Shown here piece by piece: positions 1-8,305 of a stretch of 19,387 nucleotides of DNA. The notes beneath the pieces are model-generated. The model was not told where the DNA came from, did no database searches, and was given only the letters and a program-made list of their open reading frames with translations. The stretch is taken from the NCBI GenBank assembly GCA_035462025.1, contig DATHUR010000044.1, positions 1-19,387 on the forward strand, given 5' to 3'. The translations under genes and the position numbers were made by a program. This DNA is from Egicoccus sp035462025 (GTDB taxonomy: Bacteria; Actinomycetota; Nitriliruptoria; Nitriliruptorales; Nitriliruptoraceae). Position 1 is the stretch's first letter, and each line of letters begins with the position of its first letter.

Positions 1-3000
1 CAGTACAACTTCGGATCGCCCGAGAGCCACACCTCGTTGACCGACGGCTACACCGTCGAGGACTACGAGGTCACCTGGAGCAACGTGCGCGCCGGTTCGG
101 CGTTCGACACGCTGCAGGCCGCCATCGACGGGGCCGTCGCCGGTGACACCATCACCGTGGCTGCCGGCGAGTACGCCGGTCCGGTCGTCGTCAACAAGCC
201 GTTGACGATCCTCGCCGAGCCCGGCGCCACCCTCACCGGTGGTGTCGCGCAGACCGCGCTGACCATCGCCGCCAACGACGTGACCATCGACGGCCTGACC
301 ATCGAGGGTCCGCTCACGCAGCCCCACTACGAGAACGGCTGGGGCACGGGCCAGGAGGCTGTCGGCATCGGCCTCAGCGGTGCACGCACGGGCATCGTCC
401 TGACCGACAACACCATCCAGGACGTGCGCACCGGCGTGTACGTGACGCCGAATTCGAGCGTGGAGGCCACGGGCAACACGATCGAGAACACCAAGGGTGC
501 GTTCATCCTCTACAGCCACCTGGCGGACATGAGCGACAACGACACCGGACCGCTCGGCAACGAGTGGGACATCGTCGTGCTGCTCAGCAGCCAGCCGGCC
601 GCCTACTTCGGCGACCCCTCCGTCGTCACCGAGGTCAACTACGGCGCCGCGGTCATGGCGCTCTCCGGCGCGAACAACGACATGACCGTCCTCGACCGGC
701 GGTTCGGCTCGAACGGGTTCATCGACGGCTACGAGACCATCGGCAACCGCTCGCACATCATCGTCGACGCCACGTCGACGGCCGGGGCCGCCGAGGACTT
801 CAACCTCGGCAACGGCCTGGGAAACCCGCGCCAGCCGCTGGGCAGCCTCAGCACCGCGGTCGGCGGCCTGGTCAACGGCGGCGACCTCGAGGTCCGTACC
901 GGCACCTACGTCGGCAACGTGACCTTCGATGCCCCGATGACGCTGCGTGCCGTTGGTGAGCCCCACGTCCAGGGCCTGGTGACGATCACCTCGCCCGGGT
1001 TCACCTTCAGCGGCTTCGAGGTGACCAACCCCACGGGCACACTCGGCCTGTCGGTCCGGGCGTCCGGTGTCACGGTCTCCGACAACGTGTTCCAGGACAT
1101 CGGCACGTCCACGACCGGCGGCGTCTCGGCCATCTATGTCCAGACGACGCAGGCCGACACCGACGACGTGGTCATCAGCGACAACCTGATCACCAACATC
1201 GGCCACACCGGGACCAACGCCTCGCACAAGGGAATCTTCGTCGGCGACTCGACCTCGAACCACGTGGTCTCGGGCCTGCGGATCACCGACAACGTGATCT
1301 CGGACATCCACGCCAACGACAACCAGTTCTCGGCCGGTGGTCGTGGCGTCAACGGCATCCAGGTCAACGCCGGCTACAGCACGTCCCCGCTGCACGCGGG
1401 CTACGTGACCGGCATGGTCATCGCCGACAACCACATCAGCAACCTGTCGGGCCACTGGGTCCACGCGATCGGCCTCGAGGCACCCACCCCGGACGCGCAG
1501 GTCACCGGCAACACGATCACCGACCTGCGGGCCAGCAAGCGGGCCAACGAGACCGTGCCCGCGGACTTCGACGACGAGGCGGGTGTGTTCTTCGAGGGCA
1601 ACCCGGACGCCGGGTCGGTCGTGGTCACCCAGAACGCGTTCAGCGACATGGTCTACGGCGTCGCCATCCACCCGGCGATGACCGGCTTCGCGGACCTGAT
1701 CGACGCCACCCGCAACTGGTGGGGGCCCGATGGTCCGTCCGGCATGCGCCTCGGCACGGAAGACGCGCTGACCGCGCCCTTCACCTACGCGCCGTGGCTG
1801 AGCAGCCCCGGCGGCAGCGACGTCTTCGAGACCGGCACCATCGCCGGACGGGTCGTCGACGGCAACGGCACCGCTGTCGCCGGCGTCACGATCTCGATCG
1901 ACGGCACGGGTGATGCCACGGCCGTGACCGGATCGGACGGGCGCTACAGCGTCTCGCGCACCGCGGGCACCTACACCGTCACGATGACGGTGCCCGACAA
2001 CAGCGTCGCCAGCGGTCCCACGTCACGCGTGGTGATCGTCGCCGACAGCGGCACCGCGACCGCCGACTTCGTCGTCCTGACCCAGGGCTCGATCGTCGGG
2101 CACGTCCGCGACGCGGCCGGTACCGGCGTCGAGAGCGCCACGGTGACCTTGCGCCAGGACGGCACCGTGGTCGCCACCGACACCACCGACGCGGCCGGCG
2201 CGTACGCCTTCCCCGGCGAGGACGCCGGCACGTACACCGTGACCGTCACGGTCCCCAGCGGCTACACCGCCGGTGGCCCCGTCACCCGCACCGTCAACCT
2301 CGCCAGCGGGTCGTCCGCGACCGCCGACTTCACGCTCGCACGCACGGCCAGCATCTCCGGTCGTGTCGTCGACACCGCCGGGGTCGCCCGGCCGGGCGTG
2401 ACCGTCACCCTGAGCGGCGCCGGAACCGGCACCGCGGCGACGGGTGCCGACGGCCGCTACCAGTTCACGGGTCGGACCCAGTTCGGGGTCTACACCGTGA
2501 CCATCGCGCCCCCCTCGGGCTACACCGCGGGCGGACCGGTCAGCCGCAGCGTCAACCTCGCCAGCGGTTCGTCGGCCACCGCCGACTTCGTGGTCGCCCG
2601 CGAGGCCGCCATCACCGGGCAGGTGCTCGACAGCACCGGCACCGGCGTCGCCGGGATCACGGTCTCGATCGCACGCAGCGGATCGGCCGCCGTCACCCGG
2701 ACGACCGACGGGCAGGGCCGCTACCAGGTCGAGAACCTGACCGACTTCGGGGCCTACACGGTCACGATGACGGTGCCCAGCGGATTCGTCGCCACCGGTG
2801 CGACCTCGCGCGCGGTCAACCTCGCTGCGGGGTCGTCGGCGACGGCGGACTTCGCCGTCGTCCAGGTCGCCTCGATCTCCGGGCGCGTCCTCGACGGCGC
2901 CGGTGACCCGGTCGCCGGCGTGCCGATCGCACTGACCGGCGCGGGGACGGGTTCCGGCGTCACCGACCTCGAAGGTCGCTACCAGTTCGCCGGCCGCAGC

Positions 3001-6000
3001 CAGTTCGGCGCCTACACGGTCGCCATCACGCTGCCGACCGGCTTCGCCGCCGGTGGCCCGACCACCCGCACGGTCAACCTCGTGTCGGGTTCGTCGGCCA
3101 CCGCCGACTTCCGCATCCTCGAAGAAGCGTCGATCTCCGGTCAGGTCGTCGACGGCACGGGTGCACCGGTCTCCGGTGTCTCGGTCGCCGTCAGCGGTCC
3201 GTCCTCGGGGACGCTGACCACCGACGGTGAAGGGCGCTTCCGCCTGGCCAACCGCACCGCCTTCGGGGCCTACACGGTCGCCATCACCGTGCCGACCGGC
3301 TTTGCCGCCGGCGGCCCGGTGACGCGCACCGTCAACCTCGCCGAGGGGTCGTCGGCCACGGCCGACTTCCGGGTCCTCGAGACCGCGTCCGTCTCCGGTC
3401 AGGTCACGGACGTGACCGGCGCCGGGCTCTCGGGCGTGCAGGTCACCATCACCCCGCCCAGCGGCAGCGCGTCGACGCTGACCACGGACGGGCAGGGTCG
3501 CTACCGGCTCGCCGGGCTGGGCACCTTCGGCGCCTACACGGTGTCGGTCGGTCTGCCCACCGGCTTCGCCGCCGGCGGCGTCACCACCCGCAGCGTCAAC
3601 CTCGCCAACGGCTCGTCGGCGACCGCGAACTTCGTGCTCGCCGCCACGGCCTCCATCACCGGTCAGGTCGTCGACAGCACCGGGTCCGGCGTGGCCGGCG
3701 TCCAGGTCGCCATCACGCGGGGGACGACCACGGCCAACCTGGTCACGGACGCACAGGGCCGCTACCGCGTGGCGAACCTGTCGAGCTTCGGGGCCTACAC
3801 GGTGACCATGACCGTGCCCAGCGGGTTCGTCGCCAACGGACCCACGGCCCGTGCGGTCAACCTCGCATCCGGGTCGTCGGCCTCGGCGGACTTCGGACTC
3901 GTCCAGGTCGCGTCGATCTCCGGACGTGTCGTCGACGGCGCGGGTGAGCCCGTCGCCGGCGTCGCCGTCGCCCTCAGCGGGGCCGGTACCGCACCGGCTG
4001 CCGTGACCGACACCGACGGGCGCTACCGGTTCACCGGTCGCACCCAGTTCGGTGCCTACACCGTGGCGATCACGGTCCCGACCGGCTTCGCCGCCGGCGG
4101 ACCCGTGAACCGCACGGTCAACCTCGCCGCCGGTTCCTCGGCGACCGCGGACTTCCGGATCCTCGAGGAGGCCTCGGTCTCCGGCCAGGTCCTGGACGGT
4201 TCGGGGGCGCCCGTCGCCGGTGTCACCGTCACGGTCGGCGGACCCTCGTCGGCCACGCTGACCACGGACGGTCAGGGTCGCTACCGCCTCGCCAACCGGA
4301 CCCAGTTCGGGGCGTACTCGGTCGTGATCACCGTCCCGACCGGCTTCGCCGCCGGCGGTGCCATCACCCGCACGGTCAACCTCGCGGAGGGCTCGTCGGC
4401 GACCGCCGACTTCCGCCTCATCGAGACCGCTGCCGTCGCCGGCCAGGTCACCGACGCCACCGGCGCCGGCCTGTCCGGCGTCCAGGTCGCTCTCTCGGGT
4501 GGCGTGACGGTCGCGACCGACGGCCAGGGTCGGTACCGCTTCGCCAACCTGACCCCGGGCTCGTTCACCGTGACCGTCACGGTGCCGACCGGCTTCGCCG
4601 CCGGTGGGGTCACGGCACGGACCGTCAACCTCGCATCCGGGTCGTCGGCGTCGGCGGACTTCACGCTGGCCGCCGTGGCCTCGATCGCCGGACAGGTGCT
4701 CGACGCCGCCGGGGCGCCCGTCGCAGGTGTGACGGTGTCGCTCTCCGGTGCGGGGACGGGCACGACCCAGACCGACGCGTCGGGCAACTACCGGTTCGCC
4801 AACCGCAGCCAGTTCGGTCGCTACGACGTCACCATCACCGTCCCGACCGGCTTCACCGCGAACGGGCCGACGGCGCGCATCGTCAACCTGGCCAGCGGCC
4901 AGGCGGCGACGGCGTCGTTCGCCCTGACCCAGACGGGCACCATCTCGGGCCAGGTCGTCGACAACACCCTGACGGGCGTCAGCGGCGTCGAGGTGGCGCT
5001 CGACGCCGGCACCCCGGTCCTGACCGACGCCGAGGGGCGGTACCGGTTCACCGGCCTGCCGGTCGGCGAGAGCCGGGTGGTCACGGTCACCGTGCCCGAC
5101 GGCTTCGAGGCGGTCGACGACGCCAACACGGCGACGACGACGGTCGGGGACATCTTCGACGTCGTCCTGCTTCCGCTCGGCACCGTGTCCGGCTACCTGT
5201 TCATCGACATCGACGGCGACAACGAGCGTGACGCCGGCGAACCGCCGCTCGCCGGTGTGCGGGTCGACCTGATGGTCGACGGCAGTTCCGTCGACAACAC
5301 GGTCACCGCGGCCGACGGGTTCTACCTGTTCACCGGCACGCCCGGAGACGCGACGATCCGGGTCGATCTCGACGGCTACGTCCAGCCCACGGCACTGTTC
5401 ACGGAGTCGTCGTTCCGCAGCTTCTCCATGGCGTTCAGCGCCGGCGACTTCACGCTCGCGTCGAGCCACGACACGACGACGTCGCGTGAGGACGTCGGCC
5501 TGCTCCCGGCCGGCACGATCGTCGGCACGGTGCGCACCAGCGGTGGCGACTCGGTCGCCGGCGTCGCCGTGGCGCTGTCGGGTCACGCCAGCCGCAGCAC
5601 GACCACCTCGTCCGACGGTGCGTTCTCGTTCCTCGGACTGCCCAACGGCTCGGCCGGTCACGACTACACGCTGAGCATCACCGCCCCGTCCGGCTTCACC
5701 CTGCAGGGCGCGGGGACGACGGCCGTGTCGCTGGCGGTCACCACGGCCGCCTCCCGGTCGTTCACGCTCGCCGCGGCGGCTGCCGCACCCGGCGACGACG
5801 AGGACGACGACGAGGTGGTTCCCGACCGGCCCGACGACACCCCGGTGGCGCTCAACCCGGACCGGCCGACGCTGACCACCACACCGCGGGACACCAACGC
5901 GACGTGGCGGGACAGCAACGGCACGACCCGGCTGTCGCTGGACCTCACCGGGGCACGCAGTCGCAGCGGCACGACCGATCCGGTCTTCGACGCGGTACGT

Positions 6001-6846
6001 ATCGCCGCGCCGGAGTCGCCCGGGTCGGCGGTCGCGGCGCTGGGTCGCGAGGGCATCCGGTCCGCCGGTATGGCCGGCGCGACCGAGGCCATCCGGCTCA
6101 CCGTGACCGGTGTCGACTTCGATGGCGGGTTCGTCTGCCCGACCGACCTCGCACCGGGCCAGCGGATCGTCGCCTTCGACGGCAAGAACCTGCTGGGACG
6201 CGACATCACCACGACGGTCGGCGGTCAGACCTGTGGCCGCCTCGACGCCGCCGACGGTGATGTGGTCATCGACCTGCTGGTCGTCGACCTCGACGCCCCG
6301 AGCTTCGGCGACGTCGGCCAGACCAGCCCGCACTTCCTCGCCGTCGAGGCGCTCGCCGCCGACAGCCGCGCGATCCTGCGCGGGACGGCCGAGGGCGATT
6401 TCGATGCTGGCGGCTCGCTCAGGCGCGATCAGGCCGCATCGATCCTGGCCCGGGCCCTGGGTCTCGACCTCGGCGACGCCGACGGCGGGTTCGCGGACGT
6501 CCCGGCCAGCGGCACGCACGCGGCCGCGATCGCGGCGCTGATGGAACTCGACCCGCCGGTGATCACCGGGTTCTCGGACGGCACGTTCCGTCCCGGGTCG
6601 CTCATCACGCGCGACCAGTTGGCGTCGATCGTCGTGCGGGCCTACCGCGACCAGCTCGAGGCACCGTCCGGTGAGGGCTTCCCCGACGTCCGTTCGGACT
6701 CGGTCCACGCCGACGCGATCGACCGGCTCATCAACAGCGGCGCCATCGCCGGCTTCACCGACGGCACCTTCGGATCCGGCCGCGACATCAGCCGGGCCCA
6801 GGTCGCCTCGGTCGTCGCCCGGTCGCTGTACCGCATCACCGACTGA
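1..6846 (+). CDS. Giant SLH-anchored surface protein: beta-helix plus tandem carboxypeptidase-regulatory-like repeats (5' partial)
   Basis: The frame is open from base 1, so the true start and signal peptide lie upstream; the first possible start codon inside (TTG at 37) has no ribosome site. 2281 residues are visible. Residues 1-610 form right-handed parallel beta-helix repeats, with many short N-x-I/V/F turns and an NWWGPDGPSG motif near residue 572 that is typical of such domains (pectate-lyase-like/NosD type). Residues 612-1930 are about 15 beta-sandwich modules of the carboxypeptidase-regulatory-like/Cna-B type. An acidic linker (1931-1950) precedes a region of about 150 residues I do not recognise, with two cysteines. 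Three SLH domains (about 2102-2163, 2164-2226 and 2227-2281) close the protein. In known SLH proteins these domains bind secondary cell-wall polymer, so this is probably an exported stalk presenting a carbohydrate-binding or carbohydrate-cleaving beta-helix. I see nothing that settles whether the helix is catalytic. A hairpin terminator follows the stop. Confidence 0.9.
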   Translation, partial: QYNFGSPESHTSLTDGYTVEDYEVTWSNVRAGSAFDTLQAAIDGAVAGDTITVAAGEYAGPVVVNKPLTILAEPGATLTGGVAQTALTIAANDVTIDGLTIEGPLTQPHYENGWGTGQEAVGIGLSGARTGIVLTDNTIQDVRTGVYVTPNSSVEATGNTIENTKGAFILYSHLADMSDNDTGPLGNEWDIVVLLSSQPAAYFGDPSVVTEVNYGAAVMALSGANNDMTVLDRRFGSNGFIDGYETIGNRSHIIVDATSTAGAAEDFNLGNGLGNPRQPLGSLSTAVGGLVNGGDLEVRTGTYVGNVTFDAPMTLRAVGEPHVQGLVTITSPGFTFSGFEVTNPTGTLGLSVRASGVTVSDNVFQDIGTSTTGGVSAIYVQTTQADTDDVVISDNLITNIGHTGTNASHKGIFVGDSTSNHVVSGLRITDNVISDIHANDNQFSAGGRGVNGIQVNAGYSTSPLHAGYVTGMVIADNHISNLSGHWVHAIGLEAPTPDAQVTGNTITDLRASKRANETVPADFDDEAGVFFEGNPDAGSVVVTQNAFSDMVYGVAIHPAMTGFADLIDATRNWWGPDGPSGMRLGTEDALTAPFTYAPWLSSPGGSDVFETGTIAGRVVDGNGTAVAGVTISIDGTGDATAVTGSDGRYSVSRTAGTYTVTMTVPDNSVASGPTSRVVIVADSGTATADFVVLTQGSIVGHVRDAAGTGVESATVTLRQDGTVVATDTTDAAGAYAFPGEDAGTYTVTVTVPSGYTAGGPVTRTVNLASGSSATADFTLARTASISGRVVDTAGVARPGVTVTLSGAGTGTAATGADGRYQFTGRTQFGVYTVTIAPPSGYTAGGPVSRSVNLASGSSATADFVVAREAAITGQVLDSTGTGVAGITVSIARSGSAAVTRTTDGQGRYQVENLTDFGAYTVTMTVPSGFVATGATSRAVNLAAGSSATADFAVVQVASISGRVLDGAGDPVAGVPIALTGAGTGSGVTDLEGRYQFAGRSQFGAYTVAITLPTGFAAGGPTTRTVNLVSGSSATADFRILEEASISGQVVDGTGAPVSGVSVAVSGPSSGTLTTDGEGRFRLANRTAFGAYTVAITVPTGFAAGGPVTRTVNLAEGSSATADFRVLETASVSGQVTDVTGAGLSGVQVTITPPSGSASTLTTDGQGRYRLAGLGTFGAYTVSVGLPTGFAAGGVTTRSVNLANGSSATANFVLAATASITGQVVDSTGSGVAGVQVAITRGTTTANLVTDAQGRYRVANLSSFGAYTVTMTVPSGFVANGPTARAVNLASGSSASADFGLVQVASISGRVVDGAGEPVAGVAVALSGAGTAPAAVTDTDGRYRFTGRTQFGAYTVAITVPTGFAAGGPVNRTVNLAAGSSATADFRILEEASVSGQVLDGSGAPVAGVTVTVGGPSSATLTTDGQGRYRLANRTQFGAYSVVITVPTGFAAGGAITRTVNLAEGSSATADFRLIETAAVAGQVTDATGAGLSGVQVALSGGVTVATDGQGRYRFANLTPGSFTVTVTVPTGFAAGGVTARTVNLASGSSASADFTLAAVASIAGQVLDAAGAPVAGVTVSLSGAGTGTTQTDASGNYRFANRSQFGRYDVTITVPTGFTANGPTARIVNLASGQAATASFALTQTGTISGQVVDNTLTGVSGVEVALDAGTPVLTDAEGRYRFTGLPVGESRVVTVTVPDGFEAVDDANTATTTVGDIFDVVLLPLGTVSGYLFIDIDGDNERDAGEPPLAGVRVDLMVDGSSVDNTVTAADGFYLFTGTPGDATIRVDLDGYVQPTALFTESSFRSFSMAFSAGDFTLASSHDTTTSREDVGLLPAGTIVGTVRTSGGDSVAGVAVALSGHASRSTTTSSDGAFSFLGLPNGSAGHDYTLSITAPSGFTLQGAGTTAVSLAVTTAASRSFTLAAAAAAPGDDEDDDEVVPDRPDDTPVALNPDRPTLTTTPRDTNATWRDSNGTTRLSLDLTGARSRSGTTDPVFDAVRIAAPESPGSAVAALGREGIRSAGMAGATEAIRLTVTGVDFDGGFVCPTDLAPGQRIVAFDGKNLLGRDITTTVGGQTCGRLDAADGDVVIDLLVVDLDAPSFGDVGQTSPHFLAVEALAADSRAILRGTAEGDFDAGGSLRRDQAASILARALGLDLGDADGGFADVPASGTHAAAIAALMELDPPVITGFSDGTFRPGSLITRDQLASIVVRAYRDQLEAPSGEGFPDVRSDSVHADAIDRLINSGAIAGFTDGTFGSGRDISRAQVASVVARSLYRITD
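1834..5790 (+). repeat. Tandem array of about 15 modules of 80-111 residues inside the giant surface gene
   Basis: Modules begin near 1834, 2086, 2347, 2605, 2869, 3127, 3385, 3649, 3910, 4171, 4429, 4678, 4936, 5179 and 5512. The core consensus is ASISGQVVDGTG-PVAGV-V, a TTDGQGRYR turn, FGAYTVTITVPTGFAAGG and VNLASGSSATADF. The pattern matches carboxypeptidase-regulatory-like/Cna-B folds, which usually make elongated stalks. Modules 3-12 are the most alike and 249-264 bp long. Modules 1, 2 and 13 are more diverged. The module at 5179-5511 carries an SdrD-B-like FIDIDGDNERDAGEPPLAGV segment, a pattern that binds calcium in staphylococcal Sdr proteins. No Lys-Asn isopeptide pair is obvious; lysine is almost absent. 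Confidence 0.85.
2605..4677 (+). repeat. Four-module segmental duplication (2605-3648 and 3649-4677)
   Basis: Modules 4-7 and 8-11 line up in order. The segments between modules show it best: FAVVQV/FGLVQV close modules 4 and 8, FRILEE closes 5 and 9, FRVLET/FRLIET close 6 and 10, and VLAAT/TLAAV close 7 and 11. Modules 4 and 8 alone share VTMTVPSGFVA. The two copies are 1044 and 1029 bp. This points to duplication of a four-module block after single modules had diverged, by unequal recombination or slippage. Confidence 0.75.
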
Positions 6847-6865
6847 CACACCACGAACCACGAAC

Positions 6866-6894
6866 GGCGGGGCCGGCCACGTGCCGGCCCCGCC
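6866..6894 (+). terminator. Strong GC hairpin after the giant surface gene
   Basis: A perfect 12-bp inverted repeat, GGCGGGGCCGGC and its complement, surrounds a 5-base CACGT loop, 19 bases after the stop. There is no long T run afterwards, as is common for terminators in high-GC actinobacteria. Confidence 0.7.
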
Positions 6895-6954
6895 GCCGTG
6901 TTCCCGTCGGCGTCCGGTGATCGCTCGCCCAGGACCACCCGGCCACTGGCCACC

Positions 6955-6960
6955 TACCTT
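6955..6960 (+). promoter_or_regulatory. Candidate -10 element (TACCTT) of the CHRD-SLH gene
   Basis: TACCTT fits the TANNNT consensus of the main sigma factor and lies 31 bases before the GTG start, after the hairpin terminator. No convincing -35 is visible. It is supported only by position and the short match. Confidence 0.25.
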
Positions 6961-6977
6961 GGTGGCAGATCTCGACC

Positions 6978-6982
6978 GGGAG
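6978..6982 (+). promoter_or_regulatory. Ribosome binding site GGGAG that fixes the start at 6992
   Basis: GGGAG lies 9 bases before GTG 6992. The frame is open further upstream across the terminator, but only this start has a good ribosome site and gives an N-terminus that begins with an export signal. Confidence 0.6.
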
Positions 6983-6991
6983 CCACCCCAC

Positions 6992-8260
6992 GTGGATGTA
7001 CGTGCACGCCGTCGGCGCGGCCGCTCACTGGCCGTCGCCGGTGCGCTCGTCCTGACGACGACGCTGGCGTCGGGCGTCTCGGCGCAGACCCAGCCCGGAC
7101 CCGAGGCCGACGAGCCACAGAGCCGCGGTATCGACCGCGTCTGCCCGCCGCCGGGCGACGACGGGGTGCCCGACGCGCCGGCCGACCGTCAGTTCTCGGA
7201 CTCCGAGGGTGTGCACGGCGACGCGATCGAGTGTGCCGGGACCTATCTGCTCGCCGCGGGCTACGACGACGGCACGTTCCGTCCCGCCGAACCGATCACC
7301 CGGGCCCAGATGGCGACCTTCGTGGCCAACTGGATCGAGACCGCGACCGGTGAGGACCTCGCGATCGACCCCGACGCCGACTACTTCCCCGACGTGGCCG
7401 GCGTCCACGCCGACGCGATCCGCAAACTGGCCGAGGCCGGCATCGTCCGGGGGCGAGACGACGGCACCTACGGGCCGGCCGTCACCGTCAGCCGCGGGCA
7501 GATGGCGCGCTTCGTCGCCAACGCCATCGACTACGCCGACACCTTCGAGGTCAACGGCTCGATGCCGCCGGCCGACGAGACCGACTACTTCGAAGACACC
7601 GCCGCGAGCGCGTTCGAGGCCGACATCCGGCGCATCACCGGCGTCGGCATCGCCGAGGGCACCGGCGAGCGCACCTACGGCGTGGGCCACGAGGTGACCC
7701 GCGGCCAGATGGCGTCGTTCCTGCTTCGCAGCGCCGACTACGCCGACCGCGAGCAGCGTTGGCTGCCCACGGCCGTGGTCGCCGAGTACCTCGTCCCGCT
7801 CAGCGGCCTGAGCGTCGTCGACGAGGACGGCACCGCCGGCCAGGGCGAGCTCGGCGCCGCCGGCCAGGCGACGATCACCGTCGACGCGTTCGACAACATG
7901 CTCGAGTTCACCATCGACGTGTCCGAGTTCAGCGGGCCCTACGCCTCCTCCGGTGGCGTCGCGATCCACCTCGGCGAGCCTGGCGAGAACGGCGAGGCCG
8001 TCATCCCGCTCGCCACCGGCGCGCAGTTGGAAGCGGCCCAGGACGGCATCGTCACGGGCACGGTGTCGCAACTCGACGTGTCCCATCGGTTCGCCGACGT
8101 GGTCGAGCAGCCGTTCGGCTACTACGTGCTCGTCACCTCCGACGGCTACCCCGACGGTGCCGCCCGCGGGTCACTCGCCGAGGAACCGGTCGAGGACCCG
8201 ATCGACGGCGAGGAGCCGCCGGGCGACGAGATCCCGATCCCCGGCCCGCCCGAGGAGTAG
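6992..8260 (+). CDS. Secreted SLH-domain protein with C-terminal CHRD domain
   Basis: The 422-residue product starts with an export signal: an arginine-rich stretch (residues 4-11), a hydrophobic core and a VSA-QTQ cleavage site after residue 31. Three SLH domains follow (about 68-125, 132-185 and 199-252), each with a DGTF/GTY-like turn and a TRAQM/SRGQM/TRGQM motif. Residues 263-396 match the CHRD (chordin-like) pattern: a SATITVD-like strand, a GGVAIHLG segment, GENGEAVIPL and the closing YYVLVTSDGYPDGAARGSL. The CHRD function in bacteria is unknown. The tail (397-422) is acidic and proline-rich. C51 and C81 may staple the leader segment to SLH1. It is probably held on the wall polymer by its SLH domains. 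The gene has its own ribosome site and follows a terminator, so it is probably transcribed separately from the giant gene. Confidence 0.88.
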   Translation: MDVRARRRRGRSLAVAGALVLTTTLASGVSAQTQPGPEADEPQSRGIDRVCPPPGDDGVPDAPADRQFSDSEGVHGDAIECAGTYLLAAGYDDGTFRPAEPITRAQMATFVANWIETATGEDLAIDPDADYFPDVAGVHADAIRKLAEAGIVRGRDDGTYGPAVTVSRGQMARFVANAIDYADTFEVNGSMPPADETDYFEDTAASAFEADIRRITGVGIAEGTGERTYGVGHEVTRGQMASFLLRSADYADREQRWLPTAVVAEYLVPLSGLSVVDEDGTAGQGELGAAGQATITVDAFDNMLEFTIDVSEFSGPYASSGGVAIHLGEPGENGEAVIPLATGAQLEAAQDGIVTGTVSQLDVSHRFADVVEQPFGYYVLVTSDGYPDGAARGSLAEEPVEDPIDGEEPPGDEIPIPGPPEE

Positions 8261-8272
8261 CGCCAGCGACGC

Positions 8273-8282
8273 CGTCCGGACG
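8273..8282. promoter_or_regulatory. Palindrome CGTCCGGACG, possible operator of the toxin-antitoxin pair
   Basis: A perfect 10-base palindrome lies where the -35 region would be if transcription starts at the ATG of the nucleotidyltransferase gene. Toxin-antitoxin operons often repress themselves through such sites, but short GC palindromes arise easily by chance in this base composition. A related sequence, CGTCCG-CT-CGGACG, occurs at 11722-11735. Confidence 0.25.
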
Positions 8283-8293
8283 CGCCGACTGGG

Positions 8294-8299
8294 TACGGT
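8294..8299 (+). promoter_or_regulatory. Candidate -10 element (TACGGT) for a leaderless transcript
   Basis: TACGGT fits TANNNT and ends 6 bases before ATG 8306. This is the spacing seen for leaderless mRNAs in actinobacteria. No Shine-Dalgarno sequence precedes the ATG, which agrees with leaderless translation. Confidence 0.4.
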
Positions 8300-8305
8300 C
8301 CACGC

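Noticed and set aside
37..39. TTG at 37 as the start of the giant gene
   Set aside because: The frame is open to base 1, no ribosome site precedes it, and no signal peptide follows it.
1834..5790. Regularly spaced DNA repeats as a CRISPR or satellite array
   Set aside because: The period of about 258 bp is in frame, with protein-level conservation and synonymous variation. These are coding domain repeats.
2023..6861. Long antisense open frame across the repeat array
   Set aside because: It mirrors the repeat codons of the real gene. Its Arg/Gly/Asp-rich low-complexity translation has no domains or ribosome site, as expected on the reverse strand of GC-rich repeats.
6671..6991. Longer start for the CHRD-SLH gene
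   Set aside because: It would overlap the end of the giant gene and its terminator; the added residues are Ser/Pro/Arg-rich shadow sequence. GTG 6992 has the ribosome site and signal peptide.
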